Of a stretch of 64,000 bases of DNA, positions 24,908 through 36,604 are shown piece after piece (the first letter of the stretch is position 1; each line of letters starts with the position of its first letter). The notes under the pieces were generated by a model. That model was not told where the DNA came from. It did no database searches and saw nothing but the letters and a program-made list of their open reading frames with translations. This DNA is from Paralvinella palmiformis (lineage: Eukaryota > Annelida > Polychaeta > Terebellida > Alvinellidae). The DNA lies in NCBI GenBank assembly GCA_025642065.1, contig JAODUP010000721.1, forward strand, positions 171,501 through 235,500, written 5' to 3'. The translations under genes and the position numbers were made by a program.

Positions 24908-27900
24908 TGCTGCAATATATCTTTATTATCTTACGCAGATCCCTGATCAATTACGAACAGCTCCAGATAAATCAGAACAACCTTGTTCAATGTTCCAGAA
25001 AATGGTTTGAGCCAATCCTGCTTTATTTGAAATTCAGATTTATTACCTCTAAGTATCACAGAACATATAGTAAAGCATATTATAGAATATACATTAAAGT
25101 ACACAGTGTCTGTTAAATTTTACTACAGAATATTTTGTATAATATATTCGTTTGTTTGTTTGTTTTAGCTGTTTGTTTGGTGAAAGCTTGTTAATTCAAT
25201 GTCAGTCTAAATGAGACCTGTTAAATCACAATAATATGTAGATTTAGTAAGAGCCTGTTTAATTCCTATATTAACTAAAGTCAGATTCATCAACTTAATT
25301 TAATTATTTTATTTGTTATTCACATATATTTCTATCTCCAAAGGACTTAAAATATATGCAGAATCCACCTAATTCATGAAGCATTAATTGCTATATACAA
25401 ATATATATATTTTTTGATCATACAACCAGCTTGCCGAGTAGAACAGTACACATGATTAATTACACCCTGGGCCATCACTTTCCTGATTATACTTGAATAT
25501 TCCTATATAACATATTTGATGTTAGCTTATGAACCCAAATCGCTAGTTTTTCATGTAATGATATACGAAATAATCATTGATTAAAAACAACTACATTTTT
25601 ATATACTGAATCTTGTGTTTTGTAAGAGGCCTTCTTGTCTTGTTGTGTCATAAAGCTTCATTTATTCATTCCTAATAAACTGTAACAGTATACAATACAA
25701 GCCATGATAGATAACCCTGTGATTAAATATATCTATTTCAGTCTGTTTTTTTCAAGTCCCTTCCATCTAACTTTGAATTAATAAGCTTTCACTGCACCAT
25801 AAAATAAATCACTTTGATACTTATTTAAGTTTGCCATGTAGTATTTAATTATACAGTCTATGGCTGACATGTGTTGGTTACAGGTAGGAGAGAGTGGTAT
25901 AAGTGCGGAAGATCCAGTTCCAGAGCTAACACATTCTGCACTTAGGTCTATACACAGTGCATATGATTACAAATGTTTGGTGACAGCTTCTGATGAAAAG
26001 TGGTTTTTGCTGAGTCTTGGAGTAAGACATTTTTATATTCATTTTAAAACTGAGGTGTGTGTTGATATAACTGTAAAAAAAGAAAGAAGCAGTTTCAAAA
26101 CTGTAGAAGTGATGATCTATTTAGGTATTTTAATTAATATTGTGCAAAATTGCTTTATGATCTGAACTTTACTAAAAAGTTTAATTACAGCTTATAGGGG
26201 TATAGCACATGCTTTTGTTTATCTCCTGCGAGGCCCAAAAAGTATTATAACTGTTAGACTTAAGACTGTATTCTAAGAACACTGAGTAATAGGTGTCTTG
26301 AGGTTATGTTCATGTAGATATGTAATAATCCATATGGTAATGTTTTAATATTGTTAATAGTTAAAACAGATTTGATGTCATATCCAATAACATGTAAATG
26401 TGTATTTCTTATTCATTTAAGAAATTACAAGTGTGGAAGTGGAATGGATGTCGTAAGACTTCATGGGTGAAAGTAGACGAAGTACACATGGAACTACCCA
26501 GAGACACACTGATAGAAGTTGAGTTTGTTCAGGAACTCCGAGGAGAGGTTGGCACTGGTTTTTTTTTAATGCTATTTATGACTGGTATAAGCAAATGAAT
26601 AATCCACATTTAAGGAGTCCGGAAATGAATAAGCATTTTTAAAGCACTTATAAGCATGTTTTCTAAACTTAAATTATTCTGTATCTGATGAAAATATTAA
26701 GATTATGTCAGAGCCGAGTAATGTTTGTGACAATTGTATAAGTAGCTTTATTTGTTTTGCTTTCATTTATTTACATGTTGCTCTTTGTATTATATTGTTG
26801 TTAATAACAAATTATTTCCTCTCATCTGTTAGATCTGTAAAATTACATCTGTCATCTGTAGGGTAATGGACAAAGAAAAGAGATGGCTGTGCATGTTGTA
26901 GATGCTCTGGTACTGTGTAATGTCAAACTAAAAGATCTTCATTACAAAGAGAGGTGTGTACTTGTCACAGCAACATTTCAGCTTACCAGCTTGATTGTAG
27001 TGCAGGCTTCACAACAGTATTATAACTGACCTCATACCACTAATGTTTGTTTACATTTATTGAATAACAACATTTCATGATGTGCTGATAGCATATATAT
27101 ATAGATATATATATATATATATCATATAAGATTTTCATCTAATATTCCACCAGAATTCAGAAGTTGCAGAAATTTGTCACAGCCATAAATCGTCCAACAA
27201 GAAAAGATTTAGCTCCTATCAGGGTGAAGCCTATATATAAGCTGGAGCAGATTGACAGTGTGTTCAGCAGGTATTATTAAACTTTAATATGATTATATTA
27301 GAACTTTGCGCACCAACAACCATGTGTTAGAATGGAGTGGAAATTATAGTTCCTGCATTTTAAGCATGTCTGAATATTCTAGGATTGGTGATTCAGTTCC
27401 TGTTTGAGACCTGCATCAAAATATGCCATGCTTGTAATAGCTATTTATGGATGCGGAGATTGATGTTTTGGCTTATTCATCTGGTTCGTGCTTTTTCATT
27501 TGTTGTCCCTACTCTTTGGAACTCAATACCTGACCACGTTAAGCCATCAAATAACATCGTTACTTTCTGTCACCAACTGAAAACTCATCTTTTCAGGCTT
27601 CCTTATCCCTCCCAAATTTCCAATGCATCCGATCATTTGTTGATGGATTTTGCATCGTATCTTGACTATGAGACTGCTTAATCCCTGTACTAGGTACACC
27701 ACTGAGCTTGATTCTCTTTAAGGATATTGGCACTGTAGTAGTTTATTATTATTATTATTATTATTAACTTTATTGGGAATTCCCCCCATGCATGCTTGAC
27801 CATGTTAAAACATCCAGAGATTGTATTCATAATTTGACATTATCTGTGCTAGTGTGCCTTTTCACCTACTGCTAACATGTACAACAGGAAAATAGAATGG

Positions 27901-30071
27901 TAGATGAGTGAAATACAATATAGTTGTATTATAATAGTAATAATAGTAGCCGAGAATGTTTGGTAATCCGGTCAATGAATCGAAGCATCTCAACGTAGAA
28001 GTGTGAAGAGTAATAATGCTAAAAGATTGAACTGGTTTATATACTGTATCCAAAGAATGAAGAAAACAAAACTGGGTCAGTTATGTTTAATGTTTATTAC
28101 TTGATGTTTTATTACAGATTAGAACTGAAACGGATGAAAGGTTCCCTGAAAAAGCTTCGTTTGTGTTACTTGTGTGATGGCCTCCCTGATAATTCTTCTC
28201 ATCAGCAGCAGTCGGACGGTATCCAAACGCGTTACTTCATACCAGCTGGGTTACTCCTCATTAAAACAGAGAAAGGTTTGTTACGCTAAAGATTCATTAA
28301 GGGTTTGTAAAATAGTTGCAATAAGTTGCATAGCCCATTAATTTATCTGTGTACCAGTCTATAAGCAGTATATTCTCATACCTTTAATTAGAGATACAAA
28401 CAAAAACGGCATGATCAAAACGTATTCCGTGCCCATCACTGTATATAAATCCATTGGATGATGATAAACCCCATATGCACTGATAACGTATGTTTTGTTG
28501 TCAACTTTTGAGCGCTTTGTCAATTATTTATCTTAATTTGATTATATTTATGGTCGTCATGAATATCAACATTTACTTGCATTCTGGGCTATGCACTAAA
28601 ACATATAAATTGGCCATATTAATTAATAAAATTAATGATTGGCATAAATTTATTGGCTATAGTTAATCCAGATACACTGTATAGTTAAATATGCTGCTAA
28701 AGTACACAATACATATCTGGATTGAAGTATATTAACAAATAGCAGCATGATGTTATTCTTAACAAGAAAGGTGATATGATTTAGTTATTTCCTAATTCCA
28801 CAAGTAGTACATCATACAATAACTTATATATTACATCAAGCATATAATTATGTGTGAAATTTGGGGAACCGATCCAGCGTTAGCTGTCTTCCTAATAGAT
28901 AGACTGTGAAAATTAAAAAATTAAAGTGCCTTAGATTTACAGTAAAGTATTTTTGTATTCTTCTCAGTCACTTGACTGTAAGGATCGTGCTAATCCTACT
29001 CGTAAAAACGTTGCATCCGATAATGTAAATAATTATGGTACTAGTACGAAACAATTGATTATGTAAAAATTGTCTTTGCACAATATAGATAGTTAATACT
29101 ACATATCTGGATGGAAGTGCATTAACAAATAGTTAAAACTATTAAAACTGTGTTAAAATAATCATGAGAATGGCACTTGAAAATTAAATTTTGTACTCTT
29201 ATCAGTTGCTCGACCGTAAAAGCTCATGCTAATTCTGCTCGTAAAAATGTTGCATTTTATACTCTGAATAATTATGGTACCAGTATCAAACAGTTGATTA
29301 AGTAAATCAGTGTCTCTGGACAATATAGATAGTTAACAATGCAGGTGTAAAACTGTATGCATGCTACTTTGCAGATCCTTGGATGCTGGCATTTAGTAAG
29401 TCCCAGAAGCGATGGTACTGGTACAATACTCTAACAAGAGAGGCATTGTTTTCTCCACCAAAGGACTGTGTGGGAGATTACAGGTTAGGTGCACTTTTAT
29501 TTTAGAAATACATCAGATAAAAGAACAATAGGATCACTGGCTTAAGGTATAAAGAAAACTGGACATTGGATGTTATCTTTGATGTACAAAGCAGTATATT
29601 TATTTTAAATAGAATTGAATTACATATCCCAGTACTGGTCAGTGATGTACAGAAACAGTTTTGAAGAATAGACAACATACTTATAAAACCAAATGGTCTT
29701 ATTATGTAATGCAATTAGCAAGGCTCTTATGTAGTTTTGCAGTAAAATATTTCCTATCAAGTATGTATTGTGGATAATCTGTTTCAACAGAAATCAAGTC
29801 TGTCTGATTTACGCATTATGCTGGATCCTGTTATCTAACATAGCATTGGGGGTCAATTTGGTTTTCCCATATAAAAAACATAATGAATTATATAAACACC
29901 GTCAGTAAATATAAATATTTTCTGTCTTTCAGCTTTTGCCTGAAAAAGCGTCTTTACTGGAGGTGGGGGGAAGGAGTTCAGCTTCATAAACAGCAGACAA
30001 AACAAGACCCTGACAAGGTTTCTCAGGTGGAAGTTACACAATTTATACACAAGTTGGTGAACCCTTCATAG
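11063..30071 (+). CDS. CMTR1: Cap-specific mRNA (nucleoside-2'-O-)-methyltransferase 1
   Basis: CMTR1 adds the cap-1 2'-O-methyl group to the first transcribed nucleotide of mRNA in the nucleus, using S-adenosylmethionine. Exons: 11063-11147, 11323-11645, 11811-11969, 14856-14948, 15063-15134, 16022-16116, 18632-18704, 19333-19525, 22216-22334, 22447-22543, 23149-23281, 23451-23639, 24494-24550, 24692-24749, 24939-25004, 25884-26021, 26422-26547, 26862-26953, 27154-27270, 28118-28275, 29375-29483, 29933-30071. All phases join, giving 896 aa (human about 835). Visible in order: N-terminal [17 protein letters not shown], a nuclear-signal-like stretch; G-patch about 137-189 ([15 protein letters not shown]); Rossmann-fold methyltransferase with SAM motif [12 protein letters not shown] (314-325); KDKE tetrad at K280, D403 (HFVMADG), K443 ([10 protein letters not shown]) and E480 (PANSERY); inactive guanylyltransferase-like region; WW domain about 815-850. 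The exon at 24939 has a weak donor (GTTTGA). Nothing is broken. Confidence 0.96.
12890..13690. repeat. Diverged three-unit tandem array in CMTR1 intron 3
   Basis: Three units begin GGATTC at 12901, 13162 and 13514 and share a TCCAATT word, an AATTG(CT) word and, in units 2 and 3, a CAATCCATTTTG / GATCCATTTTG ending. Later parts repeat TATACG, a GCGAATGTG word and GTGACATTGC at about 13071 and 13391. Many near-palindromes of the type CATATGCCGCATATG occur. No protein is encoded. Confidence 0.55.
13915..14035 (-). repeat. tRNA-derived SINE-like copy (family D)
   Basis: The reverse strand carries an A-box-like TGGCCTAACTGGTAGC followed about 30 bases later by a B-box-like GGATTTAAACCCG. It does not fold as a tRNA gene, so it is best read as a SINE head. 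The same A-box word recurs at 31830-31846 on the same strand. Confidence 0.5.
17472..18500. mobile_element. Non-autonomous hAT-like element in CMTR1 intron 6
   Basis: Ends read inward as CAGGCATGGGG and CAGGCAAGGAG, and both sub-terminal regions are full of AATTGATTAC / GTAATCATAAT words in opposite orientation. This is the usual look of non-autonomous hAT elements. No transposase is encoded. Flanking 8-mers do not match, so the target duplication is lost or the ends are slightly off. Confidence 0.6.
19910..20030 (-). repeat. Inverted relative of the intron 3 array
   Basis: The reverse complement of about 19925-19965 resembles 13640-13680: TTCCATTTTT, GCATTC, CATAATGC, then an AATCT word. 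An ATATGTCCGG word occurs in both regions. A dispersed family is likely, but its limits are not clear. Confidence 0.35.
20885..21458 (-). pseudogene. hAT-derived transposase C-terminus (ZNF862/KIAA1586-like), broken
   Basis: Read on the minus strand, 21458-21180 is open and contains [20 protein letters not shown], then REEYNLCKK. After frame changes there follow [31 protein letters not shown], then [20 protein letters not shown] in another frame. This is the hAT dimerisation-domain pattern (family form: STAxxERGFSxxNxIKT...RLxxEHLxxLMxI). The diagnostic Glu-Arg-Gly-Phe reads as KHEF, and at least two frame changes are needed. It sits antisense in CMTR1 intron 8. The domain assignment is recognisable although the copy is decayed; the sub-family label is inference. 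Confidence 0.6.
21569..21756 (+). mobile_element. tRNA-derived SINE, family C, with perfect 15-bp target duplication
   Basis: Head reads TGGTCTAGCGG (A box) and GTTCAAATCTCGG (B box), followed by a non-tRNA body with GACTTCGCCTCATTACC and GCCCATTTAG, ending in ATC repeats. The sequence ACCATGAATGCACAC flanks it at 21554-21568 and 21757-21771 without mismatch. Related copies are at 40393-40602 (minus) and 50400-50575. Confidence 0.9.
23418..23448. repeat. TA microsatellite abutting a CMTR1 3' splice site
   Basis: About fifteen AT units run directly into TTTAG, the acceptor of the exon starting at 23451. Confidence 0.8.
27420..27766 (+). mobile_element. 5'-truncated CR1/L2-like LINE fragment in CMTR1 intron 19
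   Basis: The reading frame around 27480-27620 gives [19 protein letters not shown], then [13 protein letters not shown]. This is the typical extreme C-terminus of CR1/L2-clade ORF2 (RAFSxxAPxLWNxLPxxI...LKTHLF). A TTA repeat tail at about 27737-27766 closes it. No reverse-transcriptase core is present. Confidence 0.75.
28690..29345. repeat. Diverged tandem duplication in CMTR1 intron 20
   Basis: ACATATCTGGATNGAAGT with ATTAACAAATAG occurs at 28711 and 29101. CTCGTAAAAA with GTTGCAT, then AATAATTATGGTAC and ATATAGATAGTTAA occur at about 28981-29095 and 29221-29336, an offset of 240 bases. No coding potential is seen. Confidence 0.65.
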
Positions 30072-30446
30072 TACAACCAATGTTTTCTGAATGTGTTCAG
30101 GCTGCTGCTGATGGTGTATAATCACCATGTTGTTACAGAACGTGTTCCAACTGATATTGTACTTATTGTATTAATACGGACATTGTACATCATTGTGCTG
30201 TTACATATTGAAACTTGTTTTAATGTAACATTATTATAGGTTATGGTCAGAGGTTATGGATTTGTAAAGCTTTCACTCAGAATCAGTGCAGTGCATCTGT
30301 ATAAATTTAGTACGTCTGTGTCAGTGTATGAATGTGTGTGTGTGTGTCATATTGCTCATTCATAGTTATTTGGCTGTGAGAGTATTATATAATTTTCTAA
30401 AGAGTATTAATTATGAATCTATGCTCTACTTTCTGTATGCCTTGTA

Positions 30447-30452
30447 AATAAA
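30447..30452 (+). terminator. Poly(A) signal of CMTR1
   Basis: AATAAA lies about 375 bases after the CMTR1 stop codon (30069-30071) in a T-rich 3' region. Confidence 0.7.
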
Positions 30453-33309
30453 CAGTGTTTCAAAACACTTCCAACTTCACAGCAGTACGTAGTCAGTCAG
30501 AAAAATCCTTCACAACATAAACCTACTTAAAGCTGGTAACATCATGTATGAAAATAGCACATATATCAGTAGTTAATACATAGTAATATGTTTTAGGCAG
30601 TCAGCTTATTTGGCAACAGTGGTGTGAACGAAGTCAGGAGAAAGCTTTAAATATTGTTTTTATTCAATATTTTCAGATTAGATAGTCATTAGATGTTTGG
30701 CAATCGGATATCGTTTTACAGCAATTAAAACTAATTATAAATCAAGATAAATGATAATTATATACTAAGAGAACACACGTAAAACCTCTCAAGTCTGATA
30801 TTTTTAGTTTTACGTCATAATTATGACTGTTTCCAGAAACAGATGCTTCTACACTAACCATCGAAATGAATTTTGTACTCGTCACTTACTGTTTGTTTAC
30901 TTCTTTTTTATGGTTGAAGTCATTTTGTTTATATTTGTATGCAAATTAGGATGGTAAAAAAGGAGTTCTCGTATATGTGTCATCGTGTTCAGAAATTGAT
31001 TAAGTGAAAAAGTCCACAATATATCTTCATGGACAGCAATAATTCTTTATACATAAAATAATGCATGGTAAAAGAACATATATATAGGAGACCATGTATA
31101 GCATAAATAGAAAAACACTGTGAGAGGGGTTTTGATAGAAAATTTCCATTTATTTTGATGATGTATAAGAATATTTGATATGTGAAAGCTGTGATGGTGC
31201 AGTTAGTTAAGAGTGTAGCGCTCACAGCCAAAGGGTCACGAGTTCAAGGCTCCGGAGTTACAATGCTGTCATGCGGTGAATGGTTTACTCGGCCAGAAGT
31301 GAGAACCCGACAGGACGTGATGGCTATGTGTCTGAGATATGCTATGCACTAATAGTGGCAGTATGCGTTGTATGCTTCCTTGGGAGTTGTGTTTCAAGGT
31401 AAAACTAGGTCTGTTCAAGATGTTGAACTATGATTCACTGTGCCTGTGTGGAAACATCACAGTTGTTTTCAACAATATCATCATCAATGCAACACACTGG
31501 AATAGCGGTGACTTTATTGATAACGGCTACAGTAATGAACTGTTTGGAAGATCTCCATCTGCCTGATAGAGGAATGTTGACAGTTGTTTGGTTTGACCAA
31601 ATGATGGTGGATAGAGATCAGTCATAAGGATAAGGCGGGATGAGTTTTTTTAAAGCCTCAGTGGTGGTCGCCCCTGGGACATCTGGCTAAGAGAAACAAA
31701 TCCCACAAAGAGCCGAATTGCAACATTGCTTCACTAAGTGTAACCTTAGTTAGTATCAAGCCTATTTCTATGAATGCAGCACCAAATGTATACACTGAAA
31801 TCAAGATTTGTTTGTGTAAAAAACGTGCTACCAGTTAGGCCATGAAGGTGCCAAGATTTGTTTGAGAATATATATATGTATGGTAAACTAATGTGTGTGT
31901 GTGTGCATGTGTGCAGTGAATTACCTGTAGATTGTTTCATACTACTATTTACAAGACATTTTTAGATTTAATTGAACTATCCTTGGAAAGATTTTTGTAT
32001 AGATGTTTCAAGAAACAACCGGAAGATATTTAAGTTTTCTGGTTGATCAAAATACCAGTTAAACCTGGTGCTGATTAATTGGAGTTGTGAACATAAAAAC
32101 ATCGTGGGAACATCCAACAAAGGATTGTCTCTTACTGAGTTATTCTGTAACAATCTTATTTAGTGCTCACTGATCACAAAATACAACAAAACAATAGACT
32201 GTACATTAATTTGTTGCAATTGGCAGTGTATCTCCGACTGAAAAATGGAGGGGGTGATCATGGATATAAGGGGACCGGTGTTCATATCCTGGTCTAAGGA
32301 TGTTCAATTTTTCACTACATCCATTCTTTTTGCCAAATGCTACGCATGAGTGGCTCTAATCTACATCTAAGAAGTCTGTGTATTGTGTTCTTATTCATGT
32401 ACAATGTTTTGATCTTCTAAAAGATTCCCCCCCCCCCAGAAATCACATGGGAGTGATACAGAGAGACAGAAGAACTGATTAATATTGTAAATGATCCATG
32501 AAACATAACAAATTTATTACATGTAAATAAGTTACAATTACCTAGTGCTACAATGAACTAAATGCACTATGTTACAAGAGAAAACATATTAAATCATTCT
32601 TTGAAAAACCATTATATACGATTTTTTCAGCATCAAATTAAACCACGTTTCCAAGCATTTTAGACTTTTACCATCAACAGCAGTTTCGTTACAGATACTA
32701 AAACATTTATGACTGACCCACCAACCCTCTGTATGCTGTTTACCAAAATGGAGCACATTAAAAAAAAATATTCTCTTCCGAGCCAAATAAGGCTTAATGC
32801 TAAGTCAGTACATGAACCCTGAGGGCATAACAAATGCATAAATTACGAAGACACTTGTTAATTGAATTATTTTATGTCCATAATAAGTGATTCTGTGTGT
32901 TAATCTAATAACCAGTCTACCTGATTACTTAGAACCTCGGGTGGCTAATAACTGAGATGCTCAACAGTGAGGAAATCAACATACTGAAATAAAGCCAGAC
33001 ACCGCTGGTAGTATTCTGGGCAAGGCACTGAAAGCGTATACTTGTAGAAGCAAGGCAAGATAATATTGGCAAGTTGTAAATCTTCTAAAGCAGAATGTAA
33101 CACACCATCAACAGAAAACAGCGTTGAAGATCCAAGCACAAAACAAGAGACTCATGAACACGTGACTTTAGAATTGGCTAAGCTAAGACTGTAACATAAC
33201 TGTAAAAACAGGAAAAATACTCACTAAGCAAATGATAATAATGATTGATTCCTTAATCATCAACCTGTACATTGATCTAGACCTATGATGTGCATGTGTA
33301 TTCCTAACT
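30453..33309. other. Intergenic spacer between CMTR1 and the Kelch gene
   Basis: The spacer holds a tRNA-like SINE (31190-31330) and an isolated A-box-like word at 31830-31846. A TTTATT at 32513-32518 would be AATAAA on the minus strand and may end the 3' UTR of the Kelch-like gene. No other gene is seen. Confidence 0.4.
31190..31330 (+). repeat. tRNA-derived SINE-like sequence
   Basis: The head GATGGTGCAGTTAGTTAAGA is close to the A-box region of SINE-A copies, and a B-box-like GAGTTCAAGGCTC follows about 45 bases on. The body differs from SINE-A, so it may be a sister family. No target duplication is identified. Confidence 0.5.
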
Positions 33310-33475
33310 GAGTTGTTTAACACCTGCAATGGTCACATCTGGGACATATGCCAAAGGGGCAACCTCCTAGGAAAACACAGCCCAGAAACACATCTATGAG
33401 CTGGAATCGAATCCACAACCTGGAGGTCTGCAGTGCAGTGCCAATGCACCATTAGAGAACCAGTACTCCTAAATG
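33310..33475 (-). repeat. tRNA-derived SINE, family A
   Basis: On the minus strand it reads an ATGGTGCATTGG head, CTGCAGACCTCCAGGTTGTG, then the B-box-like GGATTCGATTCCAGC, and ends with GGCATATGTCCCAG, GTGACCA and TTAAACAACTC. This matches the copy at 36605-37590 from end to end. Confidence 0.75.
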
Positions 33476-33814
33476 ATTAATCGTGCTGTGTCCCTGCCAA
33501 ATGAACATTTATATCAAAAAGATTCTCTCTCTGTGTGTGTGTGACATGCTATGGACATGGTAAAGGGCACATAATGGTGGTCAGAAGCTCAACTAACAGA
33601 AATGGTAAGTATGAATATACTGATGATGATGATGATGGGGTTTAACATCATAAGTTTCAAAGCATCTGACGTACAAAATGGTTTGAATATGGTTATGGCT
33701 GCAAGAACTGATTTGTACCAGATCTGTCCATTTTGACTTGAAGAAGACATCAACCTGAAAGGGCCAGCCAGCACAAAATACATGCCACAGGTCTTCTTGA
33801 TGGTGTAGACCAGT

Positions 33815-35671
33815 TTACAGTCGAGTAAAGGCTCCCTCTCCGGTAGCAGTGACCGTTTTATTCTGGCCACCTTCCGAATGAGTGCCCGCAAGTCTCGACT
33901 GTTCAGAATTGTGTAAGCCAATGGTAATGCAAGCATGATGTGAAAGGCACTGCACCATAGATGGACCCATCTGCCACGGAGAATTAATTTCCGTCAAGTC
34001 CTTACAGTGCACGAGGTCATTAGCCCTGAACTTGTCGGACATGCCTCCCGTGCAGTATAGGATATCATCCATAATCATGTAGCCACCGAATCTATGTACA
34101 CCGTGTGATCGTGTGAAGTCTTCAACAGACTGTGTGACTGGGTTGTATATTTTAGTTTTCCTGCCCTTTGAGTCCTCGTCTATTATGAGTAATAAGCCTC
34201 TGTATGCTAAACAGTCACCCATGCCAATCTTAATATTCCTGGTCACTTGATATACGCTGAGTTTGTTGTTGTGCTCCCAGCGCCCCTTGTGCGGATCATA
34301 ATACTGGCACATCATGTGCTGCTTCTTCACAATCCGGTTGTCCATTGTGGTGCTTTGCACACCACCAAGGACGTGCAGGTATTCGCCGAGTGGCACAACA
34401 GCACAACGTCCAATCCCTTCAACCGAAAGCAGGTTGGGCAGCCTCGTCCACTGGTCGGTCAGTGCACTGTATTCTTCGGCATCTTTCCGTAGGTGTCTCT
34501 GATCCACGTTCATGCCACCAACAACGTACAGGCGGTTGAGTAACACTGCAGAACTGTGGTTGTAGCGCTTCTTCAGCATTGGTGTACGATCTGACCAACG
34601 ACGCGTTCTCTCGTCAAATGCCATTACCTCATTCGTTGGCGCCTGGTCCTCTTCACCACCGCACACATAGATACAATTCCTATAGGCTGCCACACTGTAC
34701 ATAGATCTCTTTGTAAATGGAAGACTAGTTAGATAGCACCACCGCTGAGTCTCCATATCCAAATAATATAACAGGCTAGTTTTACTGGACACAGTATCTC
34801 TCGGTACAATCACAGGTACATTATGACAGTCAACAGGTCTGGCATCCAAAATATCATACACCTGCTCTTTAACCAGCAGGTGCTGAACTTTAGTTAAGAA
34901 AGGATAATCTTCTGACAGATGACGAAACTGTTCGACCGTCAGTGACCATCCTTTAACGAGCGAGTTCAGTGAAGCAGACCTGACTTCTACGTCACATTTC
35001 ACCCAGCGACAAATGCATCCCACAACATCCAAGTGACACCTATAGACAAACTTCTCATCAGATAGAATGTGCAGAAACACATCAAGAGATAGACTTCTGA
35101 AGTCCTGGCTGTCCTGAATCTGTTCCATATGTGAGATGATGTAGTCATATGATGCATTGGCCAGAGACTGACACATGTGGGCTGAGCCAAGCTGTTCCAT
35201 TGCAATGCAGTTATCTAAGTCTATGTGCTGCAGCAATACATCGCTGCACACCTCCACAACTTCCCGAAACTGCAAAAAGTCAGCTGCCTCTAACACCTCA
35301 ACCACATTATCTAGCGTTATGTTCAGTTCAGACCCATAAATATAATCTTCCAGTGCCATAAAGCCACCTGCTGATACAGTCTCCAATGTTATGGTGTGGA
35401 TGAGCTGAGTGTCGGTGTTACTGTGTTCAAACAGTGCCTTGAAGTATGGACTGGCTGCAGACAAGACCACTTTGTGGCAGTTAAATTTTATGTCATCAAT
35501 GCATACTGCAACATCGGTAAGCAAACCACTGGCTCGGAATTTCTTCAGATTCTGCAATATCTGCAACCCATTCTGATTCTGCAGGACACAGCTGGTTGTG
35601 TAGAACTGCTGCGATGTCTTGGTGACCTTGTCCCTCTGAATGAGAATCTTCTTCCATGCCTGGCTCGCCAT
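33815..35671 (-). CDS. BTB-BACK-Kelch (Kelch-like) protein, single coding exon
   Basis: Kelch-like proteins are usually substrate receptors of CUL3 ubiquitin ligases: the BTB domain binds CUL3 and dimerises, and the Kelch propeller binds the target. The 618-aa frame begins ATGGCGAGC at 35671; a GTG one codon upstream is not needed. BTB is at about 44-148 (LLTDVAVCIDDIKFNCHKVV, SAASPYFKALF), BACK at about 153-255 (NCIAMEQLGSAHMCQSL, FLHILSDEKF), and Kelch repeats from about 300 to 585 with Gly-Gly pairs in YVCGGEED, YVVGGMN, HVLGGVQ and YCTGGMSD. A 3' splice site (TTTTCATACAG) ends just before 35685, so at least one upstream non-coding exon is likely. A CGGGGTGAAG/GTAACG donor near 39052 is a candidate. 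Which KLHL subfamily it belongs to cannot be decided by eye. Antisense frames over it are shadows. Confidence 0.93.
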   Translation of the reverse strand: MASQAWKKILIQRDKVTKTSQQFYTTSCVLQNQNGLQILQNLKKFRASGLLTDVAVCIDDIKFNCHKVVLSAASPYFKALFEHSNTDTQLIHTITLETVSAGGFMALEDYIYGSELNITLDNVVEVLEAADFLQFREVVEVCSDVLLQHIDLDNCIAMEQLGSAHMCQSLANASYDYIISHMEQIQDSQDFRSLSLDVFLHILSDEKFVYRCHLDVVGCICRWVKCDVEVRSASLNSLVKGWSLTVEQFRHLSEDYPFLTKVQHLLVKEQVYDILDARPVDCHNVPVIVPRDTVSSKTSLLYYLDMETQRWCYLTSLPFTKRSMYSVAAYRNCIYVCGGEEDQAPTNEVMAFDERTRRWSDRTPMLKKRYNHSSAVLLNRLYVVGGMNVDQRHLRKDAEEYSALTDQWTRLPNLLSVEGIGRCAVVPLGEYLHVLGGVQSTTMDNRIVKKQHMMCQYYDPHKGRWEHNNKLSVYQVTRNIKIGMGDCLAYRGLLLIIDEDSKGRKTKIYNPVTQSVEDFTRSHGVHRFGGYMIMDDILYCTGGMSDKFRANDLVHCKDLTEINSPWQMGPSMVQCLSHHACITIGLHNSEQSRLAGTHSEGGQNKTVTATGEGAFTRL

Positions 35672-36604
35672 CACAAAACAATCAGCTGTATGAAAAAGTA
35701 TTTACACCAATTAATGGAATCAAATGAAAAATTGTCATCAAATTTACTTTTGGACTAAAATTATCCACTTATACAACGGATTCTTGTAACTGAATTTAAA
35801 CCTGTTACTTATGAAATTTCTAAGTGCAAAAGCTTCATTTGGTAAAAAGGATATTATTTTCAAGTGTTTTCACCATTACCCATTTCTGTACTTAGCTCTT
35901 ATCCTTCATCATAGAACTTACATTTTCCTTTCACATTCATCATTGTCCAGCATAAATCAATATGATGTACATGTATTTCCAACATTTACTACACAAAAAG
36001 TAAAACATTTTTCTTATCAGCCAGATCTAGTATTGTGCATAAATCAAATCTATTTATAGCTTTTTAACACAGTAAATAAATTTAATGCCATCTCTGTGGC
36101 TTAGTGTCGTTAGTGAGGAAGTAAGACTAATTGTTCCTGATCAAGATGTTCAGATAAATAGAGTTTGATACCCAACTAACTGACCCTGTTATAGTATGTT
36201 AATTGAACTAACATACATAACAGGGTCAGTTTTTCATAAAAATAGGCAAACTTTTCTCTTCTTTAGTAAAAAATGTAAACAAATTTTTAATTTGGAATAT
36301 ATTTCATATTAAGAAGATCTTAATATAACATATATTCCAAATTGTTTACACTTTTTGCTTGTGGTGAAACATTACATATAAACCATCTACATTTTCTGCA
36401 ATGAGATAGCCATGGAAATGCATTAAAAAGGTGTCATTCAACAATTCTAAATAATGTCAAGTAATTTTAATCACTTTCAACTCGAGATTAATTCATTATT
36501 TAAGATTTCAAAATGAATTAATTAAGACATGTGCCGGTTTTTTAAACTAATTTTTTAATGTCCTTAATAGTACTGACTTTCTAATGTTTAGTACTATTAT
36601 TGTT

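Noticed and set aside
34247..35758. Several plus-strand reading frames
   Set aside because: They are antisense to the Kelch-like CDS and have no domain of their own.
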